Source: Loxodes magnus (Eukaryota; Ciliophora; Karyorelictea; Loxodida; Loxodidae). From it: a stretch of 64,000 nucleotides of DNA. Each line of letters begins with the position of its first letter. Position 1 is the first letter of the stretch. This document shows positions 14,035 through 25,939 of the stretch, piece by piece. The position numbers and the translations under genes were made by a program. Where the stretch lies: assembly GCA_946699065.1 (NCBI GenBank), contig CAMPDV010000008.1, forward strand, positions 1,488,001 through 1,552,000. The letters run 5' to 3'. A model generated the notes under the pieces. It was not told the origin of the DNA. It worked only from the letters and a program-made list of their open reading frames with translations, and did not search any database.

Positions 14035-17000
14035 ATGGCTGAAGAGCTATCCAATAGCTAAGAAGCTGACGAAAGATTAAAGCTAGTCTTTCAAAATGAA
14101 ATGGCACATAAAGTTATGGATGGAATCGATAAACTCTATTCTCATTATGAAGACTCTGCAAGAAGATGGATTTGAGAACTAATACAAAATGCAAAGGATG
14201 TTGCTGATGGATAAGTATCCATTGAAATCTAGGTAAATCAAGACTTTATAGAATTTAAGCATTCAGGCATGCCTTTCACAAACAAAGATCTAATGAATTT
14301 GATACATCAAACTTCAATGAAAGATAGAACACCTAGTTAAGATCAAAGCAGTAATGCTGTAGTAACTACAGGAAAGTTTGGAACAGGATTCATAACAACT
14401 CACCTTTTATCAAAAACAGTACAAATTGATAGTATCTTTTTAAATCCTAGAAAGAAAACATATTAGCATTTTAAGCTTTCACTTGATAGAAATGCTAATA
14501 CTCCTGAAGAAATGATAAGCAAATACTAAGAAACTTATCGCATTTTTAAAGATTTAGATAATCTAAGCATCTGTCCAATTGAAGAAAACTATAACAAGAG
14601 CAATCTCAATACAACTTTCAGATATTAACTTAATTAGGAAGGAAGAGAAACTGCTTAGATTGGAATCTAAGATTTCAAAAGATGTGTCCCTTTAGTACTT
14701 GTATTCAACTAATAAATTTCATAAATAAAGTTAATAGAATAAAACTAAGAAACCTTATACAAAATACTCAGCATTAGCCCTTTATAATAAGGGATTAGTA
14801 TTGTAACTGTTTAAAGTAACTAAACTGAACAGAATTACATTACATCGTTTAAAGATAACAGAACCTAAATATGCATACAAGTAGAAGGATAACATCCATA
14901 TTCAATGATATAGTAAGATGCTAAAGCTCCAACACTTTATGCAGACTTCCCTTTAATAGGTTCAGAAGAATTTTTTTATCCTACTTATATAAATTCTCAT
15001 TTGTTCTGGCCAAACGAATAAAGATCATCAATATTATTAGCAAGGAGTGCTCATTCTGATATTAACAAGTAAATAATGATATAATGTTCTAATGATCTAT
15101 TAAGAAATTTATTATCTTACGTTGAAGAGGCTAAAACTGAGAATTTGCATTTTCTATTTAGATACAAAACTCCTTAAAGTGTAGACAATGCATGATACAA
15201 ATAAAATGTGTTCATGCCAATATTTTAAACACTAGTTTCAGCATAAATAATTTAAGGTTCATCAGGATTTATTTCATTGAATAAAATTAAATTTCCTTTA
15301 TCTTAAAATGACTAAAATAAAGAGCAAGAACTATTAGATTTGTACGATCTACTGATATAAATGAAACAGTATAAAGCCATTTTAATTAAAAGAGACAAAG
15401 ACTATATAATTTATTGGATAAATGTACTAAAAAATGAATGGATAAATGAACTGAGAAATCCTTTCGTAAAAATAGATAATATAGTTTAATGAATAGATTA
15501 GCAGACTTAACTTAGTTAGATTCCTAACTCCTTATGACTAAATAAAATATTCGAATATATATTCAGCTATACATAAACATTTAATAAACTTTAATGATTT
15601 TAAAAGTACAAAATCCTTCCTAATTAAAAGAATATTTTCTAGAAGTTAAGTTCTTAAGTTTTCTGGGATGAGGATATAGAAGAAACTTTTAAAAATTTGT
15701 TTGAATATTTTGGATATGATTTAAGATCCTAATAATTTCTAAAGAAGTTAAACCAGAATATAAGGGACCATTAAATGTGTTTTCAAGAGATGATAAATGG
15801 ATCATATAACAAATTGATGAATTATACAAATCATAAGAATGAACGTATTAAAATTAACGGAGTTAAAGCAAAAGTGTTCTAGATCATTTAAAAAATAGCA
15901 GACTTTTAGAATTTGCTTTACATGTAATTGCTTTAATACCCTAAGATTCTGAATAATAGGAAAAAAGAGATTAATTTCTCAAGTGAAACGGAATATCTCC
16001 ACTAAAGAGTGATTTAAACTGTGAGAGAAAATATATAACAGTATAAGAAAAATAATTAAATTAACTTTACGATGAAGTAGATAAATATATATTAGAAAGA
16101 TACTTTCAATAAATTGAAATTTTCAATGATGTAAGTTAATTAAAGTTAAAATTAAAGTTAAATGAACCATTTTTATGGTTTAATCAATTTTACTAATTTT
16201 GTAAGGAGAGATAAATAAAATATGAAAAGAGAAAAATTTTTCCTAACCAATTATAAGAATTAGATTTCGTGCATTAAAATTTTTGGAAATAAGGTTAAAT
16301 ATAATATATTGATGAAACAAATAGATTCTTAATTAATATGAATGAAAATGAAGATAAAAGTAAATTTGAAAAGGATATTGAATTTCTGAAAAATTTACAT
16401 ATGAAACTTTTCTAAGAAAAAGAAGGAAATATTTTTAAGGTTTTGCTTAATAATTAAATTTAAGTTGAGAATGTTTAAAACTTTTTAATTAAAAAATATG
16501 AATTTGAAAGACTTTGTAAAGAGATAGATCAAATTTTAGGCGACAAAGGAACAAAAGATATTTAATTTGTTTAAGATTTCCAAAAGGAAATTCTTTACAT
16601 CAAGAAAATGCTTGAATAAAATGAAAATGTATAAAAATGCTTTCAACTAATGACAAAAAAATGAAAAGATATTTTTGTTCTTTTAGCAAACCAAGGTGAA
16701 AATAAAGAAAATATTTATAATTTGTTAACAAATTGAGATTCATAGGATCTAAAATAAATATCAGATTTAACAAAAGAAAAACAAAAAGTTTTAATGGAAT
16801 CTTATCAAATGAGCTAAGAAAATCCCGAATTATTTGAATAAGTTAAACAAGAGATTGAAAAAAGGAAAGAATAAAATGGTTCCGAAAAAAATAAAGAATC
16901 TTAACCTAAAATTTTTTAAGAAAAGACAATAGATTGAAATTAACTTTGCATTCGAGCTCTAATAACATCAAATTAGCATTTAATATAATACTGTCAGCAA

Positions 17001-17675
17001 AATAATATTTAATATAATAACTCCTTAGATTTAGATGCTTTTCAAAGAGTATAAAAAATGATAAAGCGTGCAGTGGAAAATTTATTTAAATATTTAGAGA
17101 AGGATTAAAAATTTGATTTATCTTAAAAGCACCTTATATAAACTTTTAATAATAATATTTTTGGAGGAATTAAATTTTAAGGTTACCCTATTTATATTGT
17201 CATAAGACCAACAGACGGTGATAAACTTATAATACATAACCAAGACGAAATACAATATCTAACAAAAGAAGAAACTTAGCTATGAGGTGAAAATGGCACA
17301 GCCATTCCTATATAAATTAACATAGGAAGAGTGATAAGAGACAATTATATAAGGGAATTTAAAGTTAACAATTATTAAACAATTTAATAAATATCTAATT
17401 AGAGTAACTAATTTAATAGAATAAACCACATTTAAAAATTGCATTCCTATATGAATTTAAAGAAAACTCTATACATACTATTAAACTTGAATTTTCTCTT
17501 CTAATGCTATCTATAACAAAAAAGAAAATATAATATAAGATTCTTGTTTAGAATTAAAAATTATTATAATAAAATAAAGCTTTTTATATTTTTCTCACGC
17601 TAAAAAACTCAAGTAATGCTAATCTATTAATATATTAATTCAAATTTGAGATAAATAAAATTGTATTTTAAATGA
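14035..17675 (+). CDS. GHKL (Hsp90/sacsin-type) ATPase, about 1200 aa, one frame change
   Basis: The N-terminus is a GHKL nucleotide-binding fold. The N-box is RRWIWELIQNAKD (E48, N52; the second W is TGA), then HSGMPFTNKDL, and the glycine loop TTGKFGTGF ends near residue 119. This combination is typical of bacterial and eukaryotic proteins with a sacsin N-terminal ATP-binding-like domain. The middle is long and helical. Near 17,100-17,340 it reads IYIVIRPTDGDKLII and LWGENGTAIP, which I recall as the C-terminal module of bacterial members. The reading frame shifts at about 15,725-15,745, between EYFGYDLRS and IISKEVKPEY, with no plausible GT-AG intron; this is an indel, an assembly error or an unusual intron. 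Several in-frame TGA are Trp. The first in-frame TGA after the conserved end is 17673-17675, so the last 100 codons are uncertain. Confidence 0.75.
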
Positions 17676-17864
17676 ATAACTATAAATAAAAACAAAAATG
17701 AATCTTAGTTTTATTATTATAGATATAGTTAAGAAATTTACTAAAATTAAATAGTAAGTTATCAACAAATAAATCAGAGTTTAATTATTTTATTTTATAT
17801 ACAATTTTTCTCATTTAATAAATAGTATCAATCAAACTCAGTAGAAGCAGTATTTTTAATTATC

Positions 17865-17992
17865 TGATTATACCTCTAACTCAGAGAGGTCTCTGGTGAA
17901 ATTTTTGATTCTAAAGAGAACGCATCTTGAAGGATATCCAGCTTTGCAAGGGGCTTGATATATTAGAATATAGAGTAGATATTCACTAATCA
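17865..17992 (+). ncRNA. candidate structured RNA, diverged relative of the 48.3-kb RNA
   Basis: It shares ordered blocks with the GC-rich island at 48.3 kb: a CTCTGGT or CCCTGGT box, AAAGRGAACGC, CTTGA, TATCCA and AAGGGGCTTGA at similar spacing. Nested helices are possible: TGATTA 17865-17870 with TAATCA 17987-17992, CTCTA 17874-17878 with TAGAG 17971-17975, and GTCTCT 17889-17894 with AGGGGC 17949-17954 (with G-U pairs). The outer helices are short and AT-rich, so this may be a pseudogene or a distinct paralogue. The type is inferred from these patterns only; strand is set by the match to the other copy. Confidence 0.35.
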
Positions 17993-18561
17993 TAAATTTT
18001 CCTACTTGCTAAACTTATAAAAAGAACATTCCTGCTTTATCCTTAAAAGGGTGAGCAGAGAAAACAGCATGTACAAATTTTAATTAATGACGAGAATGTT
18101 TTATTAATTTTTTCTAAGGAATATGAATAACTTCCAATTATTTTAACCTTAAAATATCTCAACTATTAATTACTAAGAAGGGTAAATTTTAACCCAGTTA
18201 TGAAAATCTAATTATTAGAAAAAATGATATTTAAATCTGCAATGATAGTTTCATTTTATAAAAATCAATAATGATAAGATCCTGTTATTGACATTTTTTA
18301 AATATTAGCTAGAAATAAAAAATAAATACTAAATATATTATGCTTATAAATAAATTGAGTTTTAATACATTATTTTTAGAAGCAGAGTGATTACGTTTTA
18401 TCTTGCAGATTTCTGATTTTCTATGTCCTGAAATTAATAACTTCAATGAGTTTTGCTTATAAAAATATAATTAGAAATATTAAATTTGTATGTAGTTTAA
18501 AGTTAAGTTTATAAAAATTACTAAAAATATGCTATACTATACTTATTTTGGTTAAAAAAAT
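17993..18561. other. intergenic, no gene recognised
   Basis: AT-rich stretch between the candidate RNA and a decayed ORF1-like element. Nothing supported. Confidence 0.4.
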
Positions 18562-19445
18562 ATGTTAGGATTCAAATCAGGATTTTTCGTGGCTCCAAAA
18601 AGGCAAGAGTTAACAACATCCTAGAGAGGTTAAAACCAAGAAAAGGAAACCAATAAGGTCATCCATCAAATCGAATCTCCCATTTCTGAAGAAAAGCCTT
18701 GGAAATAGGAAAAAATTATTGATCAGGAAGTCTCGAATCTAGCACAGAGCAGTAAATAAACCATGATTAACTGAAAAAAATGGTACTGTACCTCCAGTAG
18801 AGGTCAAAAAGCTGAAGTAAGATAATAAGAGACTGATAGAAAAACTTGGAATTGCAGAGGAAATAAAATAGAGACTCATGACCTAAGAAAGAGACCTTAA
18901 CCCATTTTGAAATATTTCACAAGAACAAATCAATTAATAATAAAATTAAAAATAGAAGCAGAAAGAATTGCTCAACAAAATAGAAAAAATAGAAGAAAAA
19001 AAATAAAAATTGCAGTGCTAAATGGACCTACAATAATAATGAAACAACCCAATGATAATCGAAGGAGAAAAGAACTCAAGATTTAAACTTAAACGAAAGC
19101 AAAAAGATGCAAATTTTAAAACTATAGAACGCATCTATGGAAAAGACGCTAGAAATTTCAAAATTTTAAATAAGAATAATGAAACTATAGAAGAAGTTGG
19201 AGATTAAAAAGAAGATACAACAACAACTAAAAATTGAAAGAGAAGTATTATATTGCAATAAATTTGGAAAAATATACAAGATCAAAGATGCCAAACATTA
19301 TCTAATCGAAAGGATACCTCAATGACATGTGCATAGCAAGGAGAAAAATTGTAGAGACATTTAAACTTTTATATTTAGTCTTAAGAACAATCTAGAAGCT
19401 GGTGGGAAAGAGGTGAAATACGTCCAAGAACATCGAACATTTAAT
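18562..19445 (+). mobile_element. decayed ORF1-only retroelement copy (family related to 25.9-26.8 kb)
   Basis: Starts with ATG 18562 (MLGFKSGFFVAPKRQE), runs through a charged coiled coil (VEVKKLKQDNKRLIEKLG) and ends with FSLKNNLEAGGKEVKYVQE. The - strand copy at 25.9-26.8 kb aligns throughout: its coil is LQEEVKKLKNDKKKLEEI and its end FSLWSNLEASGKEVKNLQE. The frame changes near 18,740 and again near 19,190-19,230. A 46-nt GT-AG intron (18752-18797) could repair the first change, but the related copy reads through that region as coiled coil, so indels are more likely. In the CCHC knuckle region of the other copies only CNKFGKIYK with scattered Cys/His remains. Confidence 0.6.
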
Positions 19446-19802
19446 TTTGTATATTTATTTGTACTTATTTTAGTCCGAAAAATTTTAATAAATAACTGAT
19501 ATAAAAAATAAACTTTAATTCTATTCTTTTTTATCAACTATATGGAATTTTTGTTAGTTTTTATTTTATCAATTAATTCCGCAACGTGAACGTTGTGATC
19601 CTTTTGCTAAAAAAAATTTTCTTTCTAATTTTCTTTTTTTTGGATAATTGATTAACTATAGAAAGAATTGACTAAAGAGAAAAGGATATCTTATATTTAC
19701 TAGAAATTTTAAATAAAATTTATACCTTACAAATTAAATGAAGTGAGACAGTTGAAAAAACTAAATTAAAGCCATTAGGATAATATGAATAATCTATTAA
19801 TT

Positions 19803-20330
19803 AACGTGGATCCATCTTTATTAAATCCACCATGATAAATAAAAGAAACCAAACTTTATTCTTAATAAAAGTCTAGTAATCTTCTAGCTTCACCTGGTCT
19901 CTCTGTTTATATTTTCTTCTTTTATCAGTTTTTAAAATCAAAATTGATTACCTTCTTTCTCTAGTTTTTTGTGATTCTGTGATTCAGTCCAAAGGCAGGA
20001 GTTAGAAAAGTTTAAAGAATACTCAGATATTTCTGTAAAATGCCATAATTGAATTAAATTCTTCTAAGTGAAAATTATTTCTGATCTCAGTCAAGTCTTT
20101 AGGTGTTTTCCATTCGAACAGATTAACGACATGTAAGGCAGGATAATTCTGAGACCTGAACTTCATTGCTTCATATTCAGATTCTAGTACCGATAGAGTG
20201 AATTTTCAAATAGCTAAGGCTAATATAAAAAAGGATACATCCTTATTTATCAGTGGTGGAACCTATTGCAAGAGTACTTTTAATACAGTCTACACTGCGG
20301 GTTACCTATTGGGCTGACTAGAGTCAAACA
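19803..20330 (-). repeat. Cys-rich dispersed repeat, copy 1 (about 520 bp)
   Basis: The - strand reads GNPQCRLYQKYSCNRFHHW near 20.3 kb, then LYRYQNLNMK, and continues toward 19.8 kb. The copies at 55.87-56.39 kb and 63.66-63.80 kb share this order of motifs and the DNA around both ends (for example a CACCATGA box near the low-coordinate edge). Here the ring of Cys/His is partly lost compared with copy 2. It looks like the C-terminal end of a larger transposase- or zinc-finger-like protein, but I cannot name the family. Confidence 0.5.
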
Positions 20331-20799
20331 TATATCCCAATAACAAATACATATAATAAAGTATTAAATTTATATACATTTTTTATCTCTTTATATTCAC
20401 TTTATTTCAAACTCATCATAAATAAGAAGCAATCACATCATAATAGGACTTTATTTAGAAATTTAGCATTAAAATTATTAATTTAGAGTAATACGAAAAC
20501 TTAATATTCTTATTATATATAAATGGCATAAAAAAAGTTTAATAAGAACATATATGTATCAGATTAAAAAACTCAGTCATTAAAAAATAAGATACAAAAT
20601 TAAAAAGAAAATTCTGAAATAATGTAAAAAAATTTACTGAAATAAAAATTACGATTCTTAGCCAAATTTAATAATTAAATATATTCAGTAATTTGTGGAA
20701 AATATATATTAGATATTAAAAAACTGGAGGTAATTTTATGTTTTAGTAAAATACATTTTTTAATTTAATTACTCAGTTTATTAAAAAAATTAAGAAAAA
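20331..20799. other. intergenic, no gene recognised
   Basis: AT-rich sequence upstream (on the - strand) of the Cys-rich repeat and downstream of the tRNA-Asp gene. No coding frame found. Confidence 0.4.
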
Positions 20800-20871
20800 C
20801 TCCGAGGCCGGGGATTGAACCCGGGTCGTCTGCGTGACAGGCAGAAATACTAGCCACTATACTACCTCGGA
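20800..20871 (-). tRNA. tRNA-Asp(GUC): tRNA-Asp (GUC)
   Basis: On the - strand a 72-nt cloverleaf: acceptor TCCGAGG pairs with CCTCGGA plus discriminator G, the D-arm region is TAGTATAGTGGCTAGTA, the anticodon loop reads CTGTCAC (anticodon GTC) and the T-arm contains GGGTTCAATCCC. CCA is not encoded. It has the same sequence as the copy at 34,963-35,034 but unrelated flanks. Confidence 0.95.
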
Positions 20872-20939
20872 TCTTATTAAAAATATACGCAAAAGATTAA
20901 ATAAATATATGATTATTGTTTATGATATACAAACTTTTA

Positions 20940-21640
20940 AAATATTAAACTCTAGTGTTATTTATACTTAGTCCTGTTATCTCTTCAAGTTTTTTAGTTT
21001 TCTTTTCGTTTAAATATTTTAAAACCAAAACAGTATTTAATCAGATACTGAGAAGAATTGCAATATAACACCCTTTATTTTCTACTTCTGCTTTATTTCG
21101 GAAGAATAAATTCCTAAAATTTTTCCAATTTTTTAGTTATTTTAGTCCTTTAAATTAATATTTAATCATTTACTTGATTATTCACTATAAAAGTCTAAGT
21201 TGCTTCAAAAATCATAGGAATTTTTCAATTTAATTGGATTAAGATTAACAAAATATCTATTCTTATGCTAAAACTTTATTTTGAGCAAGCTACTCCAGTT
21301 TTTATATTGCTTCTAAAACTAAGACATCAATATATTTTATTCGTTCACTTAATTTCTCAAAAAGGTTGTAAATTAATCATGTTTCTGAAAATTTTAATCT
21401 TAATGTCACAATAATCATATATGGATTCATTTTTTTGCTCTGATATTGAAATGCTATCCTAGTTACTTTTTAATCATTTACCTTGCTTCATCAGCAAAGA
21501 TATCGGTGACTTTTGTTTTTTTCTCCTATTCTGGCTTATCTCTTAGCCTTTTTTCTCTAATTTTTATTTTCTTTACTATTTTCCATTTCCACTGTTCTTT
21601 TATTTAATTCTTTGTTTAGTTATAATTTCAAGCTTTTTAT
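20940..21640 (-). pseudogene. possible decayed coding region
   Basis: The - strand has blocks with coding composition, such as KVTDIFADEA, IKYIDVLVLEAIQKLEQL and EITGLSINNT. They lie in different frames, and no TGA stop appears before the tRNA gene. It may be a decayed gene or chance. No family recognised. Between here and 22,553 I see nothing else. Confidence 0.25.
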
Positions 21641-22552
21641 AATAAAGATAAAATAAGTTGATATGGGATATAATAAAACCAGGATATTGAATAAATTCTA
21701 AAAATGAAAATTGGTTAATTTATTTACATATTCTATTAATTAATAGCTTACTAATAGCATTTTTCAATATTTTAAGCTTTATAAAGGTGTTTGCCTACTT
21801 AGCTTTCTATGATTTGATACAAAGGCTATATAGCAAAGCCTTATTTATCTTAATAATTTATCTATTAGTATATAAAAGTTCCTTTAAAATATTAATTTTC
21901 TTTAATTATTAAATAATAATAACTTCTTATATCTATAAGCTAAGATTTCATCATATCTACTTAGATTAACTTTTTTTCTTATTTCTACTAAAATATTAAA
22001 TAGAATCTTCAATTAAATCCATGTCTTAAATGATACATTTTAAATATATAATAAGTTCACTAATTGATTCAAGTTATTGTAAAGAAGAAAGATAATTTTA
22101 AATCTAGTTATGCTTACACAAACCCAAGAAAGAATATTTATAATTTAAGAGACTAGAATGAAAAACAGGTAATATAGTATCCCTAAAGAAAAATTAGTCT
22201 ATTAGATTTGAATATCTTAGTATTTTTACTTTGGTTACTATTAAATTATAGTATTAATATTATATTATAAGATTAAATTTCCAATTTATCTTCAATACTA
22301 ATTTTTGAGCGTCATATTTTTTAATGTTTTAATTGTAAATTTTCTAGAAAATATAGGAATGATCTTAACTTACAAATGGAAACAATTTAATTTTCTCTTT
22401 ATGCAAGTATTATGTAGAAATTAAAATGGAAATTTTTCTATTTCTATTATATAACTACTTTTAAAGTTATTAGCTTAGTACTCTCGTTCTAAATTGTATC
22501 ATAAAACTTAATATATTTGGAGTTTAATTATCTTATTATTGTTATTATTGCT

Positions 22553-23430
22553 ATAATAATGAAATTAAAATGTTCAACAGTGCCAATCTGGACACCGTTT
22601 AAAATAAGTTGTTTTATCAGCAACATTTCTCATCATTCTTGACTTTCTAATGAAATTATCTTCACTAAGGTCTTCTCAGTTTCTTTGATTTCTTGTTCTT
22701 ATTATTTCAAAAGGTACTTCACATTATTTTCTTCTGTAAATATCTCCATGCTAGTTGCAATAGAGCCTCGTGTACTTTTCTTATTCTTTACGCCAAAATT
22801 TTTTCTTGAAATTCTAAAATTTTTAGCAATTCTTGTACAAATGTCACTTACTATTACAGTAGTAGCATTTCTTCCTTACTTATCTGATTGGTTTTCGATT
22901 TATAACCTCTTTTTATTCTATCTCCATCTAATTTGTCTAATTAGTTATGTTTGTGCTAATATTCTTTTGCTTAATAAACTCCAACTCTTGTTTTTATACG
23001 ATATTTCCAAGTCTTGTTGTTTCTTATCTATGTTCAGTTTAAATGTTCCAATATGCTTGGAGTTCCCTTTCTTAATTAATAATTCTAATCTCCAAGTTAT
23101 CTTATCCAAGCGATAATAAGTTTCTTAGTTCTTAATTTTCCTGCTTAAGCACTTTAATCTCTTCCTAGAGATTGGATATTTCAAACACAAACTGTTAAAT
23201 ATTGATTTCCTTTTTAATTATCTTTGATGGAAGTTCTTTTCCTGTTATTATATTTGATTCTTTTCTTTCTATTACTTTAGGAGGTATTTATTATAGTTAT
23301 TAGGTTCTTTATTAGTTTTGTAAGTGAGGAGAAGAAGACTCTTGATACTTTTTTTATGCCTGTTTTTCTCTAGAGCTTTTTGCTCTTCTTTGCTCAAGAG
23401 AAAGCCGGGAACAAGATTTTAAGACTCTAT
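22553..23430 (-). mobile_element. ORF1-only retroelement with coiled coil and CCHC knuckle, copy F
   Basis: The - strand, read with the reassigned code, gives a continuous frame from about 23,420 to 22,560. It has a Ser/Gln-rich start (KYQESSSPHLQNQQRTQQ), a coiled coil (LQEEIKVLKQENQELRNLL) and a CCHC zinc knuckle CYYCNSKWHLYKNC (W is TGA), followed by a basic tail. The opening ATGGAG of the sister copy G is ATAGAG here, so no start codon remains. The 3' end runs into TTATTA-type sequence. It is nearly identical to 41,247-42,127. The long + strand ORF in the same place is only its antisense shadow. The role is inferred: Gag/ORF1 proteins bind nucleic acid during retrotransposition. Confidence 0.8.
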
Positions 23431-23865
23431 TTTTTTTATCCTATTATTATTGCTATTAAATTAATTTTTTAATACTTTGAATTCTACTAGATTTCAACTA
23501 GTTTATGCTTCCTATTTTTATTTTTGCTGGATTTCTCTTCTATTGTTTTTATGTGGATAGTTGCAATTTCTCCTTCAATTTTATTAGATTTGTTCTGAAT
23601 CACATTCCTTTAATTTGAAAGACTCTTGTGCTTAATATATAATCAAGGGAATTTTATTTTAATTTTTTTATCCTCATATTTTTAAAGTATTTCAAAGCTA
23701 AAACAGCATTCTTATATATACTTGGTAAAATTAAAGTTGCAACCTCTTTAAAATTTTTAATATCTATTATATTTTTTGAAGGATATACTTTTGAAGTATT
23801 TTTATCCTTTTATTCATTAGTTATTAAAAATTCTATTTATCTTTCATCTAAATATTTATTATACT
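23431..23865. other. AT-rich spacer
   Basis: No supported gene. It may contain the 5' part of the truncated LINE tail that follows, but I could not align it. Confidence 0.35.
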
Positions 23866-24095
23866 CTGAATGCCAGGAGGAAACTTTCTTCATCATGGGT
23901 CGGGGAAATGTACCCGTAATTTATATTGCATCCTATGCTTTGGAAGGAAAAATTACAGAGACGTACTGCAGGAAGAGAAATCAAGGATAGAGAGACCCAT
24001 AAAAAAAATTTTCGACATTAAATAAAATAAATTTAAAGAGTTACGCACCAATGAGAGTGCTACGCGCTCTATAATCCAATATATTTATTTATATA
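23866..24095 (+). mobile_element. LINE 3'-end fragment with terminal hairpin
   Basis: Ends in AAAGAGTTACGCACC ... GTGCTACGCGCTCT (about 24,036-24,071), the imperfect hairpin that also ends the reverse transcriptase element at 45.35 kb, and then a short T/A-rich tail. The upstream part (CTTCATCA ... TGGGTCGGGG ... TGCTTTGG) matches the two tandem units next to the hairpin at 25.5-25.9 kb. It is read as a 5'-truncated LINE copy in + orientation. Confidence 0.6.
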
Positions 24096-24361
24096 CATTT
24101 TTTTATCTCAAGTATCACCAAAAATTCTTCATATAAATTAGATTGGAATAACGAATAAAGAAGCTCATTGATGAGTCTTTATTTTGAACAAGTTATTTAC
24201 ATAATTAAGAATTTTATTGTTATTAAATAACTGATTCGGCCTCTTTTATTTTCTCAGAAAGATAGTAGATTTACTCTTCAAGCTTGCAAAGAAACACATT
24301 TTATTTAGTCATATTACTCATAAAAATTAGAATAATTTATTAAATACTAATTTTGCTAATA

Positions 24362-25200
24362 ATGAGAAGAATATTCGTCTTTCAAAGAAATAACAAAGAA
24401 AAATAAGAAAAAAAGTGACGAACGAAGAGCTAAAAAAGCAAAGACAGGATAGAGAATCTAGCTCGTCTTCAGATGGAAAAGTAATTGTTGGTCCGAATGA
24501 ACAATAAAACCCTGAAACAAAAAATAACATTTACTCCAAAGCGAAATCGAAAAAATGAAAGCAAAAATTGCAAAATATGAAGAGATATTTTTTAATCAAG
24601 GAGAAAAAATCCGGGAGCTAATGAATTACATAGAAAATTAAAATAACGAACTACTAATTCTCAAAAGTTAATTGATTAAAAACTCAGTAGTAACAGAAAA
24701 TTAACTTTATGAAATGTCGTAAACTAATTTCACTTAATCACAAAGAATGATCATAGAAGAAGATTAACACAAAATGCAACTTTAAGAAAAGCTAAAATTA
24801 AGAAAAAAATTATACAAACATAAGCAAAATAATTGAGATGCTGGAGAAAAAATTTTATTAAAAATAGAAATTAGAAAAACGATATAAAAATTGTTGGTAC
24901 TGCTAATCTCGGTATCACTTACTAAGACATTGTAAGAAATGAAGATAATTCAAGTACAATGAAGAATAAAGGACCTGATGAAACTTAAACAAACTTTGGA
25001 TAACTGAGTAAGGCATATATAAATAGAAACCATGAACAAGAAACTAAGAGAATCCTTCGTAATAGCCGTCCACTTTAAAAAAAGATCGCGGAGAACAACC
25101 CCGGAAAAAAAATTGTCATCTGAAACCTGGTTGAAAACCCAGGATATGCAAAATTTAATTTTACATTTAGTTAAAATAATAATAATATAATAATTTAATA
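24362..25200 (+). mobile_element. ORF1-only retroelement, copy A (CCHC, PGWKPR type)
   Basis: Starts near ATG 24,362 after an A/T-rich leader. It encodes a coiled-coil region, then the zinc knuckle CWYCQSRYHLLRHC (C-x2-C-x4-H-x4-C) at about 24.9 kb, a conserved WNLNKLWITEQGIYKQK block and a terminal PGWKPR motif at about 25.13 kb, followed by an AATAAT-rich tail. The frame changes between the coil and the knuckle, so this copy is probably defective. Copies B (50.9 kb), C (57 kb) and D (60 kb) share the same plan. Confidence 0.75.
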
Positions 25201-25497
25201 AAATTCCAACTAATAAAATATATTAAATAACATTTTAGAGTGTAGACTTTTAGCTTAATAAATTACATTTTTAAGCTTTTTTTACTAATACACTTAATCT
25301 TTCTTTCTCTTAAATCTGATTTTCAAATATATTTATTATGAACTCGACCTTCAGAAATTAAAAGCACATAATATATATTTTAATTTCATTTTTAATAACT
25401 TAGCTTGGATTAATTAGATGAGATCTCATTGAGTTCAATCTCATATTCTTCTAAATTAATTCTCAAAATTAAAAAATTATAAATAAATAAATTTGAT

Positions 25498-25920
25498 TAT
25501 AGAGCGCGTAGCACTCTCGTTGGTGCGCAGCTCTTTAAAAAAAAATGTATCATATTGACAAGAATGTTTGTTACTGATAAAATTATCAGATACTGATAAA
25601 AATGTTCAACACTGATATAATTTTAGAATACTCGTAATCTTTAATACTTGCTGGAGGTCCAAGGACATGGCAGGATTGTGTCTCATTGCATCACCAAAGC
25701 AGAGGATAACATGTGTTAATTAAGGATACTTAAATTCCCACCTCTGATGAAGCTCGCAATATTATTTCTTTTTCGTTCCAGAATTAAATCCAAATTAAGC
25801 CAGTGCCGAAGGTCTAAGAATCTTATGTCTCGAGGCCAAACCAAAGCAGAGGAAGACATAAAGTCGATTATGAGTACTTAACTTCCCCAATCTCTGATGA
25901 AGATGACCTTGTTTTTTACC
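25498..25920 (-). mobile_element. LINE 3' region: two tandem units plus terminal hairpin
   Basis: On the - strand two tandem units (about 150-190 bp) each hold CTTCATCAGAG, TGGG(G)AA, a TTAAGTA block and CCTCTGCTTTGG. They are followed by AT-rich DNA and the hairpin GAGCTGCGCACC ... GTGCTACGCGCTC (25,534-25,500), then TAATCAAATTTATTTATT. The same hairpin ends the LINE at 45.35 kb. The decayed ORF1 copy H lies immediately upstream on the same strand, which may be chance or may show that such elements carry the LINE tail. Confidence 0.6.
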
Positions 25921-25939
25921 TTCGAACAACTATGGCGGT

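Noticed and set aside
18752-18797. 46-nt GT-AG intron in the 18.56-kb ORF
   Set aside because: It repairs the frame, but the related copy at 25.9-26.8 kb reads through the same region as coiled coil, so an indel in a decayed element is more likely.
22685-23116. 143-aa + strand ORF rich in Phe/Leu, repeated at 41,380-41,811; looks like a membrane protein
   Set aside because: It is the antisense shadow of ORF1 copies F and G. The - strand has a coiled coil and a CCHC knuckle in continuous frame, while the + strand shows only AT-bias hydrophobicity.
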